DNA of 38,731 bases, from the NCBI RefSeq assembly GCF_004402535.1, contig NZ_SOEY01000035.1:1-38731 (forward strand), given 5' to 3'. The position numbers were made by a program, and so were the translations under genes. Below, piece by piece: positions 20,843 to 28,829 of the stretch. Position 1 is the first letter of the stretch. Each line of letters starts with the position of its first letter. The notes beneath the pieces were generated by a model. The model was not told where the DNA came from and did not search any database. It saw only the letters and a program-made list of their open reading frames with translations. This DNA is from Cryobacterium glaciale. Its GTDB lineage: Bacteria > Actinomycetota > Actinomycetes > Actinomycetales > Microbacteriaceae.

Positions 20843-22171
20843 CTACGGCTCGAGGCGCGTCGGGCCGCGGAACAGGTAGGTGACCTCGCGAATCGAGGCC
20901 TGGTGCAGCATGAGCATCAGCACGCGGGCCAGGCCCATGCCGAAACCGCCGTGCGAGGGCACGCCGTAGCGGAAGAAGTCTAGGTAGCCCTCGATCTCCT
21001 TCGGGTCGAGACCCTTCTCGATCGCTTGCGCCGCGAGCACCTCGATGCGGTGCTCGCGCTGGGCGCCGGTGGAGATCTCGGTGCCGTTGAAGATGAGGTC
21101 ATAGCTCTTGGTGATCGATGCGTCGCCCTCGTGACGCATGTGATAAAACGGGCGGATGCTCGAGGCGTAGTCGGTGAGGAATACGAATTCGTGTCCGTAC
21201 TTCTCGGCCACGTAGGCGGCGATCTGACGCTCGCCTTCCGGGTCCATGTCGTCGTCGTCGCGGGGAACCTCGTAGCCGCGGCTCTTGACGATCTCCTTGG
21301 CCTCGGCGAGCGGGATGCGCGGGAACGGCGTGCTCGGAACGGTCACCTCCACGTCGAACAGGGCCTTGACCTCGTCGCCGTGCTTCGCCTTGACGGCCGT
21401 GAACCCGGCGACCATGAGGTCTTCGTGCAGCGCCATGACGTCGTCGTGGCTGTTGATCCAGCTGATCTCGGAGTCGACGCTCGTGAACTCGGTGGCGTGC
21501 CGGCTCGTGAACGAGGGGTCGGCACGGAACGCCGGGCCCACCTCGAAGATCTTGCCGAACCCGGCCGACTGCGCCATCTGCTTGAAGAACTGCGGGCTCT
21601 GCGCGAGATACGCCTTGGTGTCGAAGTAGCCGACCTCGAACAGTTCGGCGCGCGACTCGCTCGCACTGGCCATCAGCTTGGGGGTGTGCAGCTCGATGAA
21701 ATCGTGCTCGATCCAGTACGTGCGCAGTGCGTGCTCGAACGTGGTCTGGATGCGGAAGATGAGGTTCTGCTTCGGGTTGCGCAGGTCGAGGAAACGCCAG
21801 TCCATGCGCTTGTCGAGGCTCGAGTCGGCCGCGATCGGCGTCTCGGGGATCGCGGCGGACACCACGGTGAGGGTAGCCAGTTTGATCTCGATGCCTCCGA
21901 GTTTCACGCGCTCGTCGTGCTTGAGCTGCCCGGTGACGGTCACGAAGGTGCCCTGGGCGAGGCCAGAGATGCTCGTGGCCGGCTCGTCGGCGACTACCTG
22001 GCCGTCGGCATCCGTGGTGCGGGGATTGACCAGCTGTACGGCGCCGGATTCGTCGCGCAAAACGACGAATTGCACCTTTTTCTGGTCGCGCACCGTGTCG
22101 ACCCAACCCGATACCGAAACGGTGCCGTCATCGAGAGCGGACAGGTTCTTGATCAATACGCGCGAAGTCAC
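20843..22171 (-). CDS. aspS: Aspartyl-tRNA synthetase, archaeal-type, probably non-discriminating
   Basis: This class II synthetase has 442 residues, far shorter than the roughly 590 of standard bacterial AspRS, and lacks the large GAD insertion domain. An N-terminal OB-fold (about 1-105) with VSGWVDTVRDQKKVQFVVLR binds the anticodon. The catalytic domain has motif 1 near IEHDFIELHTPKLM, motif 2 with FEVGPAFRADPSFTSRH, and motif 3 with GGFGMGLARVLMLML near the end. Such short enzymes often charge both tRNA-Asp and tRNA-Asn, with Asn made later by the GatCAB amidotransferase; that is inference here. The GTG at 22171 lies six bases after TAAACT, so translation is leaderless. Confidence 0.9.
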   Translation of the reverse strand: MTSRVLIKNLSALDDGTVSVSGWVDTVRDQKKVQFVVLRDESGAVQLVNPRTTDADGQVVADEPATSISGLAQGTFVTVTGQLKHDERVKLGGIEIKLATLTVVSAAIPETPIAADSSLDKRMDWRFLDLRNPKQNLIFRIQTTFEHALRTYWIEHDFIELHTPKLMASASESRAELFEVGYFDTKAYLAQSPQFFKQMAQSAGFGKIFEVGPAFRADPSFTSRHATEFTSVDSEISWINSHDDVMALHEDLMVAGFTAVKAKHGDEVKALFDVEVTVPSTPFPRIPLAEAKEIVKSRGYEVPRDDDDMDPEGERQIAAYVAEKYGHEFVFLTDYASSIRPFYHMRHEGDASITKSYDLIFNGTEISTGAQREHRIEVLAAQAIEKGLDPKEIEGYLDFFRYGVPSHGGFGMGLARVLMLMLHQASIREVTYLFRGPTRLEP

Positions 22172-22177
22172 TGTTCG

Positions 22178-22183
22178 AGTTTA
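22178..22183 (-). promoter_or_regulatory. -10 element of aspS
   Basis: On the minus strand TAAACT is followed by six bases and the GTG start, with no Shine-Dalgarno site. It decides the GTG as start. Confidence 0.5.
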
Positions 22184-22246
22184 GCCGGAGCCGTCCAGAG
22201 TCGGTCACGGGCAGCTCTCACGGCGGTTTCTAGGCTGGGCCCTCCG

Positions 22247-22252
22247 TAGACT
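22247..22252 (+). promoter_or_regulatory. -10 element of the phosphatase and cytochrome c biogenesis operon
   Basis: TAGACT precedes the GTG start at 22259 by six bases, as at proC (where the same hexamer is used). Leaderless initiation is likely. Confidence 0.5.
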
Positions 22253-22258
22253 GGTCGG

Positions 22259-22903
22259 GTGGTAGCCAGTCAAGTGCATCTCGTGCGTCACGGTGAGGTT
22301 TTCAACCCCGATCGCGTGCTCTACGGACGGCTGCCGCACTACAGCCTCTCCGAGCGGGGCGTGCTCATGGCCGCCGCCGCCGCCGAGGAACTGGTCGAGC
22401 GCGGTCGCGCTGTCGTGCGCGTCATCGCGTCGCCGTTGCAGCGTGCGCAGGAATCGGCCGGGCCGATCGCCGCAACTTTCGCGCTCCCGATCGATACCGA
22501 TGAACGCATCATCGAACCGACGAACGCGTTCGAAGGCAAGCGGATGCGCGGCCAGGGCGGCGCCCTGCGCGACCCCCGCAACTGGCCGGCTTTGATCAAC
22601 CCGTTGCGGCCGAGTTGGGGCGAACCGTTCCGCGCCGTCTCCTCCCGGATGCTCGCGGCGATCGATGACGCCTGGAACTCGGTCGACGAGGGTGACGTTG
22701 TGCTGGTCAGTCACCAGCTGCCGATCTGGATGGTGCACCGCGCTCTGGCCCATGAACGCCTGGCCCACGATCCGCGCAAACGCCGCTGCGATCTGTCGAG
22801 CATCACCACCGTCTCCTGGCACGGCGACCACTTCGCCGAAACCGCCTACGCCAGCCCGGCACTGGCTCTTCTCGACCCGAGCAACGATGTGGGTGCCGTA
22901 TGA
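22259..22903 (+). CDS. Histidine phosphatase family protein
   Basis: The 214-residue protein belongs to the phosphoglycerate mutase-like phosphatase superfamily. The catalytic His is in VHLVRHGEVFNP (about 6-17), the second Arg in VIASPLQRAQESAGPI, and the later catalytic His in VVLVSHQLPIWMVHRAL. The substrate is unknown; the small size and lack of PGM-specific loops suggest a general phosphatase rather than a glycolytic enzyme. It is the first gene of a cluster of five in which each gene overlaps or nearly touches the next (stop/start ATGA at 22900). The same order, phosphatase then TlpA, CcdA, ResB and CcsB, is known from mycobacteria. A direct role in cytochrome maturation is not shown. 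Confidence 0.85.
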   Translation: MVASQVHLVRHGEVFNPDRVLYGRLPHYSLSERGVLMAAAAAEELVERGRAVVRVIASPLQRAQESAGPIAATFALPIDTDERIIEPTNAFEGKRMRGQGGALRDPRNWPALINPLRPSWGEPFRAVSSRMLAAIDDAWNSVDEGDVVLVSHQLPIWMVHRALAHERLAHDPRKRRCDLSSITTVSWHGDHFAETAYASPALALLDPSNDVGAV

Positions 22904-23511
22904 ACCGCCGTCTCACACCACTCATTGCGCTGGCCGCGGCTGCCCTCCTGCTCGCCGGCTGTTCCTCCGATCCGCTCGCCGACCAGTACCGGGAAGGCTC
23001 GAGCAAGGGCTTCATCGCCGGCGACGGCAGCGTCACCGAGATCGCCCTCGCCGACCGCGGCGAGCCGATCGAGTTCTCGGGGGTGACGGAGACGGGCGAG
23101 ACCGTGACGAGCACCGACACGCTCGGTGAGGTTCTCGTCGTCAACTTCTGGTACGCGAGCTGCGCGCCGTGCCGCGCCGAGGCATCCGATCTGCAAAGCA
23201 TCAATGCGCAGTTCGAGGACGGGGGCGCGAGTTTTCTGGGCGTGAACGTGCGCGACCAGGCTCCGAACGCCATCGCCTTCAATGAGACCTACAGCGTGAC
23301 CTACCCCTCGGTGCTCGACGTTGACACCGGCGCCATGCAGCTCGCCTTCAGCGGCAGCATCCCGCCGAACGCGGTGCCGACCACCCTCGTGCTCGACGCC
23401 GAGGGCCGGGTCGCGGCGCGCATCCTCGGCCAGGTCACCTCGCCGTCCATTCTGGAAACCCTGATTCGCGACACGATCGCGGAGAGCTCCACCGAGACCA
23501 GCACCGAGTGA
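22900..23511 (+). CDS. TlpA/ResA-like thiol-disulfide lipoprotein
   Basis: The 203-residue protein is exported and lipid-anchored: a basic start, a hydrophobic core and the lipobox LLAGC (Cys at about 21). The thioredoxin-like domain carries VVNFWYASCAPCRAEASDLQ with the redox C-A-P-C at about 87-90, and the cis-Pro region NAVPTTLVLDAEGRVAARIL. Such proteins reduce the haem-binding cysteines of apocytochrome c on the outer face of the membrane, receiving electrons from CcdA, the next gene. Its ATG overlaps the phosphatase stop (ATGA) and its TGA overlaps the CcdA GTG (GTGA). The Thr/Ser/Glu-rich C-terminal tail is short and uncharacterised. Confidence 0.9.
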   Translation: MNRRLTPLIALAAAALLLAGCSSDPLADQYREGSSKGFIAGDGSVTEIALADRGEPIEFSGVTETGETVTSTDTLGEVLVVNFWYASCAPCRAEASDLQSINAQFEDGGASFLGVNVRDQAPNAIAFNETYSVTYPSVLDVDTGAMQLAFSGSIPPNAVPTTLVLDAEGRVAARILGQVTSPSILETLIRDTIAESSTETSTE

Positions 23512-24269
23512 GCAATCCCTTCGGTGAGATCGTCTTCAGCGGCCAGTTGCTCTTCGCGATCCCCATCGCCCTGCTCGCCGGCCTGGTGTCCTTCGCCTCC
23601 CCGTGCATCCTGCCGCTCGTACCCGGCTATCTCGCCTACATCGGCGGCTTCACCGACGGACGCACCGGCGCCTCCAAGCGGGACCGGCGCGGCCGCACCC
23701 GACTCCTTGCCGGGGTCGGCCTGTTCATTCTCGGCTTCACCGTGGTGTTCGTGCTCACCGGCGTCGTCTTCGGAGCCGCCGGATTCTGGCTCAACTCCTA
23801 CCGCGACCTGATCACGCGCGTCGCCGGCATCGTGGTCATCCTGCTCGGCCTGGTCTTCGTCGGCCAGTTCGGCGCGATGCAACGCACCATCAAGACCAGC
23901 TGGCGTCCCAAGATGGGCCTGGCCGGCGCTCCCGTGCTCGGCGCGGTGTTCGCGGTGGGCTGGACCCCGTGCACCGGCCCCACGCTCACCGCCATCAACT
24001 CGCTCAGCCTCGGTACGGGCTCGCCTTGGCAGGGCGGACTGCTCGCGCTGTTCTACTCCCTCGGCCTCGGAATCCCGTTCCTGCTGATCGCCCTCGGCCT
24101 CAACTGGGCCACCGGATCCGTCGCATTCCTGAAACGGCATATCCGTGCCATCAACCTGTTCGGCGGCGTACTGCTCGTCGTCATCGGAGTACTCATGGTG
24201 ACCGGCATCTGGAACACCTGGCTCCTCGACTTGCAAGGGGTGATTGGCAGCTTTGTCCCGGCCATCTGA
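23508..24269 (+). CDS. ccdA: Cytochrome c biogenesis membrane protein CcdA
   Basis: The 253-residue protein has about six membrane helices and transfers electrons from cytoplasmic thioredoxin to extracytoplasmic thiol proteins such as the TlpA-like protein before it. The two conserved motifs with catalytic Cys are visible: FASPCILPLVPGYLAYIGGF (about 29-48) and FAVGWTPCTGPTLTAI (about 145-160), each with Cys next to Pro. The GTG start overlaps the TlpA stop as GTGA. The C-terminus overlaps the ResB frame by about 26 bases if the TTG start of the latter is correct. Length and motifs are normal for the short DsbD/CcdA family. Confidence 0.95.
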   Translation: MSNPFGEIVFSGQLLFAIPIALLAGLVSFASPCILPLVPGYLAYIGGFTDGRTGASKRDRRGRTRLLAGVGLFILGFTVVFVLTGVVFGAAGFWLNSYRDLITRVAGIVVILLGLVFVGQFGAMQRTIKTSWRPKMGLAGAPVLGAVFAVGWTPCTGPTLTAINSLSLGTGSPWQGGLLALFYSLGLGIPFLLIALGLNWATGSVAFLKRHIRAINLFGGVLLVVIGVLMVTGIWNTWLLDLQGVIGSFVPAI

Positions 24270-25938
24270 CCACATCGATTCCCGCCCGCAAACGCCGCAG
24301 GCCGGCGTCGTCCAGCCCAAACTCGGCGTCACAGGCTGGCTGCGCTGGTTCTGGCGTCAGCTCACGAGCATGCGTACCGCACTCTTTCTGCTGCTCATGC
24401 TCGCCATCGCGTCCATTCCGGGCTCGCTCGTGCCGCAACGCACAAGCGATCCCAACGGGGTCACCCAGTACTTCAGTGACCACCCCGACCTGGCGCCGAT
24501 TCTCGACAAACTGCAGGCCTTCGACGTCTACACCTCGGCCTGGTTCTCGTCGATTTACCTGCTGCTGTTCATCTCGCTGATCGGCTGCGTCATTCCGCGC
24601 ACCAAACACCACTTTCAGGCCCTGCGCGCCAAACCGCCGACCACACCGGCGCGCCTCGCCCGCCTGTCCGGTTTCACCACCAGGGACGCACCAGCCCAAA
24701 CGGATGCCGCCACGGCCATCACGCACGCCCGCACCGTGCTGAAATCCAGCGGCTACCGCGTCGCGCGCTTTGATTCCGACACCGAATCATCCGTTTCGGC
24801 GGAGCGTGGCTACCTGCGGGAGACCGGCAACCTCGTCTTTCACGCTGCGCTCGTGGGCGTTCTCGTCACCGTCGGTTTTGGCGGCGGCTACGGCTTCGCC
24901 GGCCAGCGCGTGCTGGTCGAAGGGCAGACCTTCGTGAACACGCTGCTCGCCTATGACTCCTTCAACCCTGGACGGTTCTTCGACGACACCACACTTGACC
25001 CGTACACGCTGAGCCTGGATGACTTCTCGGTCTCCTACGAACAACGGAATCTTCAGGCCTACGGGCAGCCGATCGACTTCACCGCCGACGTGACCGTCAC
25101 CCCCAAGGGTGAGACGTCCGAGCCCGGCGTCGTCAAGGTGAACGGACCCCTGCGCACGAATGGCACGAACATCTACCTGCTCGGCAACGGGTACGCGCCG
25201 ACCATCACGGTCACCGCCCCCGACGGCACCGTCGTGTTCTCCGACTCGGTGCCGTTCCTGCCGCAGGATGCCAACCTCACGTCGCTGGGCATCGTGAAAG
25301 TTCCCGACGGCCTGGCCGAACAGCTCGGCATGATCGGCTTCTTCTATCCCACCCAGGACAAGATGGACACCGGCGCCAATTTCTCCAGCTATCCCGATCT
25401 GGAATACCCGTTGCTCACGCTTAACGTGTACACGGGTGATCTCGGACTCGACGATGGCGTGCCGACCTCCGTCTACGCACTGACCACCGACGACCTGACC
25501 CAGCAGACCGGCGGCACGACCGGCGTCGACTCGATCGAGCTCAAGCCGGGCGCATCGGCCGAGCTGCCCAATGGCCTCGGCGCCGTGAGCTTCGTCGACA
25601 CCAATCCGACAGCCTCGGCCACCGGCGACTTCACCCAGTCGGTTCCGCGCTTTGCAAGCTTCGACATTCACCACGACCCCACGCAGATCTGGCTGATCTC
25701 CTTCTCTGCGCTCGTTCTGTTCGGCCTGTTCACCGGGCTGCTCGTTCCGCGTCGCCGGGTCTGGGTAAAGGCAACCACCAGGGCCGACGGCAGCGTGCAC
25801 CTCGAATACGCCGGCCTCGCGCGCGGCGACGACCCGGCCCTCGAAGCCGCCGTCACGGCGGTGGCCGACCGTCATCTCAAACTGTTGAAGACCCACCAAC
25901 CCGCCGTAGCCACCCCCGAATCGCCACCCAAGAGATGA
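24244..25938 (+). CDS. resB: Cytochrome c biogenesis protein ResB
   Basis: ResB, with CcsB, forms the system II haem delivery and cytochrome c synthetase complex in the membrane. The 564-residue frame has an N-terminal helix pair (MRTALFLLLMLAIASIPGSL and IYLLLFISLIGCVIPRTKHH), a third helix near LVFHAALVGVLVTVGFGGGY, a large extracytoplasmic domain (about 230-470) and a final helix with LISFSALVLFGLFTGLLVPR. QRTSDPNGVTQYFSDHPDL between the first helices is typical. The start is uncertain: TTG at 24244 overlaps ccdA by 26 bases, and no ATG or GTG lies between it and the first helix. Its TGA at 25936-25938 lies just before the ccsB promoter. Confidence 0.92.
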   Translation: MAALSRPSDHIDSRPQTPQAGVVQPKLGVTGWLRWFWRQLTSMRTALFLLLMLAIASIPGSLVPQRTSDPNGVTQYFSDHPDLAPILDKLQAFDVYTSAWFSSIYLLLFISLIGCVIPRTKHHFQALRAKPPTTPARLARLSGFTTRDAPAQTDAATAITHARTVLKSSGYRVARFDSDTESSVSAERGYLRETGNLVFHAALVGVLVTVGFGGGYGFAGQRVLVEGQTFVNTLLAYDSFNPGRFFDDTTLDPYTLSLDDFSVSYEQRNLQAYGQPIDFTADVTVTPKGETSEPGVVKVNGPLRTNGTNIYLLGNGYAPTITVTAPDGTVVFSDSVPFLPQDANLTSLGIVKVPDGLAEQLGMIGFFYPTQDKMDTGANFSSYPDLEYPLLTLNVYTGDLGLDDGVPTSVYALTTDDLTQQTGGTTGVDSIELKPGASAELPNGLGAVSFVDTNPTASATGDFTQSVPRFASFDIHHDPTQIWLISFSALVLFGLFTGLLVPRRRVWVKATTRADGSVHLEYAGLARGDDPALEAAVTAVADRHLKLLKTHQPAVATPESPPKR

Positions 25939-25940
25939 CC

Positions 25941-25946
25941 TAGGCT
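25941..25946 (+). promoter_or_regulatory. Internal -10 element before ccsB
   Basis: TAGGCT lies right after the resB stop and six bases before the ccsB GTG. It suggests that ccsB also has its own leaderless transcript in addition to read-through. Confidence 0.45.
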
Positions 25947-25952
25947 TACATC

Positions 25953-27044
25953 GTGAATCTGACTGACCCCGCACTGCTCAACTCGTACTCGCTCTACGCG
26001 CTGTACTCGGCGATGGCCGTCTACGCCCTCGCCTTCATCGCCTTCGCGGTCGACCTGGCCCGCCGCTCGAGCGCCGTCGATGCCATCGAGGCGGCCGACC
26101 TGGTCGAAGCGGATGCCGCTCCGGCGGCTGGTGCTGCGCCCGCCGGCGCCGCAGCATCCGCTGGCAGCACCCGTGTCGTTGAGCGACCGGCCCTGAAGCA
26201 TCCCGTACTGAGCCGCATCAGCGCCCGCATGGACAACGACGCGGCCCTGCCCTACGGGCGGTCGTCCAGCCTGCGCGTGGGAGTCGCCCTGACCGTGCTG
26301 GCCTGGGCACTGCACCTCGCGGCCACCATCATGCGCGGCTTCGCGGCCGACCGGGTGCCGTGGGCGAACATGTACGAGTTCGCCATGACGGGCACCCTGC
26401 TCATCATGACGGTGTTCCTGATCGTGCTGATTCGGTCTGACCTACGCTTTCTTGGAACCTTCGTCACCGGCCTCGTCCTCGTACTGCTCGGGGTGGCCGC
26501 CCTGCAGTTCTACGTGGAGGTGGCCCCGTTGCCGCCGGCACTGCAGTCTGCATGGCTGGTCATCCACGTCTTCGTGGCGTCACTGGCCACCGGCATGTTC
26601 GCGCTCGGCTTCGCGCTGTCGACCGTGCAGCTGCTGCAGTTCCGGCGGGAGAACCACGTGCTCGAGGGCGCTGCCGCACCGCGCGGGGCCGTCGCATCCG
26701 CTTTGCGCTTGCGCTTCCTGGCCACGCTGCCGTCGTCGGCGACACTGGAGAACCTGGCCTACCGCATCAACATCATCGGTTTCATCCTGTGGACGTTCAC
26801 CCTCATGGCCGGCTCGATCTGGGCCGAACAGGCCTGGGGCCGCTATTGGGGCTGGGACACCAAAGAGGTGTGGACCTTCATCATCTGGGTCATCTATGCC
26901 GGCTACATCCACGCCCGCGCCACCCGCGGCTGGCGCGGATCACGCTCGGCCTGGCTCGCGATCATCGGGTTCGCCGCCGTCATGTTCAACTTCGGCATCG
27001 TCAACGTCTTCTTCAAGGGCCTGCACGCCTACTCCGGCCTGTAG
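25953..27044 (+). CDS. ccsB: Cytochrome c biogenesis protein CcsB (CcmC-like)
   Basis: The 363-residue integral membrane protein handles haem for cytochrome c maturation together with ResB. The tryptophan-rich haem motif is WGRYWGWDTKEVWTF (about 291-305), and conserved His residues lie before it (LVIHVFVASLATGMF) and after it (YAGYIHARATRGWRG). Helices are visible at about 16-32, 109-125, 145-160, 170-185, 195-220 and beyond. An Ala/Gly-rich, poorly conserved loop at about 45-75 follows the first helix. The GTG start is set by the -10 box six bases upstream. It is the last gene of the cluster and converges on menC, with a hairpin between. Confidence 0.95.
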   Translation: MNLTDPALLNSYSLYALYSAMAVYALAFIAFAVDLARRSSAVDAIEAADLVEADAAPAAGAAPAGAAASAGSTRVVERPALKHPVLSRISARMDNDAALPYGRSSSLRVGVALTVLAWALHLAATIMRGFAADRVPWANMYEFAMTGTLLIMTVFLIVLIRSDLRFLGTFVTGLVLVLLGVAALQFYVEVAPLPPALQSAWLVIHVFVASLATGMFALGFALSTVQLLQFRRENHVLEGAAAPRGAVASALRLRFLATLPSSATLENLAYRINIIGFILWTFTLMAGSIWAEQAWGRYWGWDTKEVWTFIIWVIYAGYIHARATRGWRGSRSAWLAIIGFAAVMFNFGIVNVFFKGLHAYSGL

Positions 27045-27071
27045 CCCCCACCCACGCGCAGTACCGCGAGA

Positions 27072-27118
27072 GCGGATGAACGGTTGCTTCGACGGGTCTG
27101 AGGCAACCATTCACCCGC
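27072..27118. terminator. Long hairpin between ccsB and menC
   Basis: A 16-base stem with two mismatches, GCGGATGAACGGTTGC and GCAACCATTCACCCGC, lies between the converging ccsB and menC genes and could stop transcription from both sides. No T-run follows on either strand. Confidence 0.55.
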
Positions 27119-27137
27119 CTTCGCAATCAAGCGGGCG

Positions 27138-28142
27138 CTACTCGGCGGTGACCAGCGCGTGCGTGCGGGCGAGGCGGGAGAGCCACCAGTCGCGGCGCTC
27201 GGCGCTGGCCGCGTGCTGCGCCAGCAGCGCGGCATCGGGAACGACCCGGCGCACCGGGATGGCTCCGTTGACCGGCAGCAGCGGCTCAATCGTCACGTCG
27301 TCGGCGAGCAGCGACGCCGTGCCGAGGCCGCAGTCGAAGTACAGGCCGGGAACGGATGCCGCGAGGTGGGCGCCCATCGACAGCCCCACCGACGTGTCGA
27401 GGGCGCTGGAAACCACGACCGGCAGCCCGGTCTGGCCGATGATGGACAACGCGGCGCGGATGCCGCCGAGCGGCTGCGCCTTGATCACGAGAATGTCGGC
27501 GGCACCGGCCCGGGCCACGGCGAGCGGGTCGCCGCTCTTGCGCACGCTCTCGTCGGCGGCGATCGGCACACTCAGGTAGGCGGTGCGGTGGCGGATCTCG
27601 GCGAGTTCGGGCACGGTCATGCAGGGCTGCTCGACGTACTCGAGGTCGAAAACGCTCAACGCGTGAATGGCATGTTCGGCTTCGTCGACGTTCCACAGGC
27701 CGTTCGCATCGATCCGGATGCGTCCTTCCGGGCCGAGCACGCGGCGCACCTCGGCCACGCGGGCCACATCGTCGGCGAGGGTCTGGTCGCCGCTCGCCAC
27801 CTTCACCTTGGCGGTACGGCAGCCGGGGAAACGGGCGAGCACCTCCGAGACCTTCTCGGCCGGCACGGCGGGCACGGTGGCGTTGACCGGAATACTCGTG
27901 CGCAGGGCGTGCGGCGTGGGCTGCCAACCGAAGTCGATGGCGGCCCGCAACCAGCTCGCCGACTCAGCATCGTCGTACTCGACGAACGGCGAGAACTCGG
28001 TCCAGCCCTCCGGGCCCTCCAGCAGCAGTGCTTCCCGGCTGTCCAACCCGCGAAACCGGTCGAACAGTTTCAGGGAGACGACGTGCGCGGAACCGAGAAG
28101 CTCTTCCAGGGGCGGGACCGTGGCATCCAGTGAGGTCATCAT
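27138..28142 (-). CDS. menC: o-Succinylbenzoate synthase
   Basis: MenC dehydrates SHCHC to o-succinylbenzoate in menaquinone synthesis. The 334-residue protein belongs to the enolase superfamily. Metal and catalytic residues can be followed: TAKVKVASGD (first catalytic Lys), RIDANGLWNVDEAE (metal Asp), LEYVEQPCM (metal Glu), IAADESVRKS (metal Asp) and LVIKAQPLGGI (second Lys). The N-terminal capping domain is short. The start is one of two consecutive ATGs at 28142/28139. The gene follows the two small DUF7882-like genes on the same strand after a 67-base gap, so it may be part of their transcript. menB, menE, menA and menD lie nearby on the opposite strand. Confidence 0.93.
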   Translation of the reverse strand: MMTSLDATVPPLEELLGSAHVVSLKLFDRFRGLDSREALLLEGPEGWTEFSPFVEYDDAESASWLRAAIDFGWQPTPHALRTSIPVNATVPAVPAEKVSEVLARFPGCRTAKVKVASGDQTLADDVARVAEVRRVLGPEGRIRIDANGLWNVDEAEHAIHALSVFDLEYVEQPCMTVPELAEIRHRTAYLSVPIAADESVRKSGDPLAVARAGAADILVIKAQPLGGIRAALSIIGQTGLPVVVSSALDTSVGLSMGAHLAASVPGLYFDCGLGTASLLADDVTIEPLLPVNGAIPVRRVVPDAALLAQHAASAERRDWWLSRLARTHALVTAE

Positions 28143-28209
28143 GGTTCCAGTGTGTCAGCCTCCGGCTGGGTAGACGGCCAGAGCCGCGCTGATCCTGTTC
28201 GCCCTAATC

Positions 28210-28458
28210 CTATTCGTACAACTCGTCACCGTCGTGGTCGTGGTCGACGCCATTCGGTTTGACGTTGACCATCGCCACAGGAATGCCGGGGGCGATCAGA
28301 AGGTAGGCGTCTTCGAAGCGGCCCTCGCCGCTGTTCACCCGCAACCAGAAAGGCAGACCGGCGGCGAGGGCGCCGTCGATCTCGACCTGGATGGATTCAA
28401 GGGAACGGCCGCCGAGCGAATAGGGCTTGCCGCCGTAGACGATGTCGATGCGGTTCAT
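28210..28458 (-). CDS. Small DUF7882-like protein (diverged copy)
   Basis: The 82-residue acidic protein is a shortened relative of the protein encoded just upstream. Both share an early Tyr, an I-Q-V segment followed by an I-x-x-x-L helix (SLESIQVEIDGALAAGLPFW here), a G-x-F strand and a hydrophobic strand ending PGIP (LLIAPGIPVAMVNV). The copy here lacks the C-terminal helix, which is replaced by an Asp/His-rich tail (NGVDHDHDGDELYE). The ATG at 28458 overlaps the stop of the upstream gene as ATGA. The function of the family is unknown; database labels such as ATP-dependent ligase, which I recall for relatives, are not supported by any motif seen here. Confidence 0.7.
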   Translation of the reverse strand: MNRIDIVYGGKPYSLGGRSLESIQVEIDGALAAGLPFWLRVNSGEGRFEDAYLLIAPGIPVAMVNVKPNGVDHDHDGDELYE

Positions 28459-28790
28459 GGTTCGTCCCTCACGGAGTTGGATTGTGCGGCCGGCGATCGG
28501 GGTTCCGGAACGATCTGCAATCCGCCCGAGGAGTTGGCTGTGGCCATGAGTGCTTCGATCCAGTCGCGGTTCAGCGTGGGCGAACGACTACCGAAATACT
28601 TGTAGGCGATGGGAATGCCGGGGTGCAGCCAGATCGTGCTCCGCCCGTCCCCGGCCCGCGGGTCGTCGCGCCAGCTGAAATAAAATGATTCTCCGCGACG
28701 CAGTTTGGCGCCGATGACAACCTGGATATGAGCCAGGACGCGATCGTCGAAGTCCGCGGTCAGGGTCGAGTCGTAGGTCAATTTTCCCAT
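28455..28790 (-). CDS. DUF7882-like small protein
   Basis: The 111-residue protein has the pattern I recall for a family widespread in Microbacteriaceae. It starts MGKLTYDSTLTADFDDRVLA, continues HIQVVIGAKLRRGESFYFSW, then DGRSTIWLHPGIPIAYKYFG and SPTLNRDWIEALMATANSSG. The last part is a conserved helix, followed by a variable tail. AGGAGCGAG lies two to eleven bases before the ATG, so translation uses a Shine-Dalgarno site. The gene follows the sigma factor gene by 39 bases on the same strand and is translationally coupled to its short paralogue. No catalytic motif is visible; the small beta-rich fold and DNA-neutral charge give no firm clue to function. Confidence 0.75.
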   Translation of the reverse strand: MGKLTYDSTLTADFDDRVLAHIQVVIGAKLRRGESFYFSWRDDPRAGDGRSTIWLHPGIPIAYKYFGSRSPTLNRDWIEALMATANSSGGLQIVPEPRSPAAQSNSVRDEP

Positions 28791-28829
28791 GTCTCGCTCC
28801 TGCTCGCGTGCAATCGATGTGGTCGGCGT

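Noticed and set aside
21026..22249. 407-codon forward open frame
   Set aside because: It is antisense to aspS, which has clear class II synthetase motifs.
23301..24332. 343-codon minus-strand frame
   Set aside because: It is antisense to tlpA/ccdA and has extreme Glu/Gly/Gln composition without recognisable motifs.
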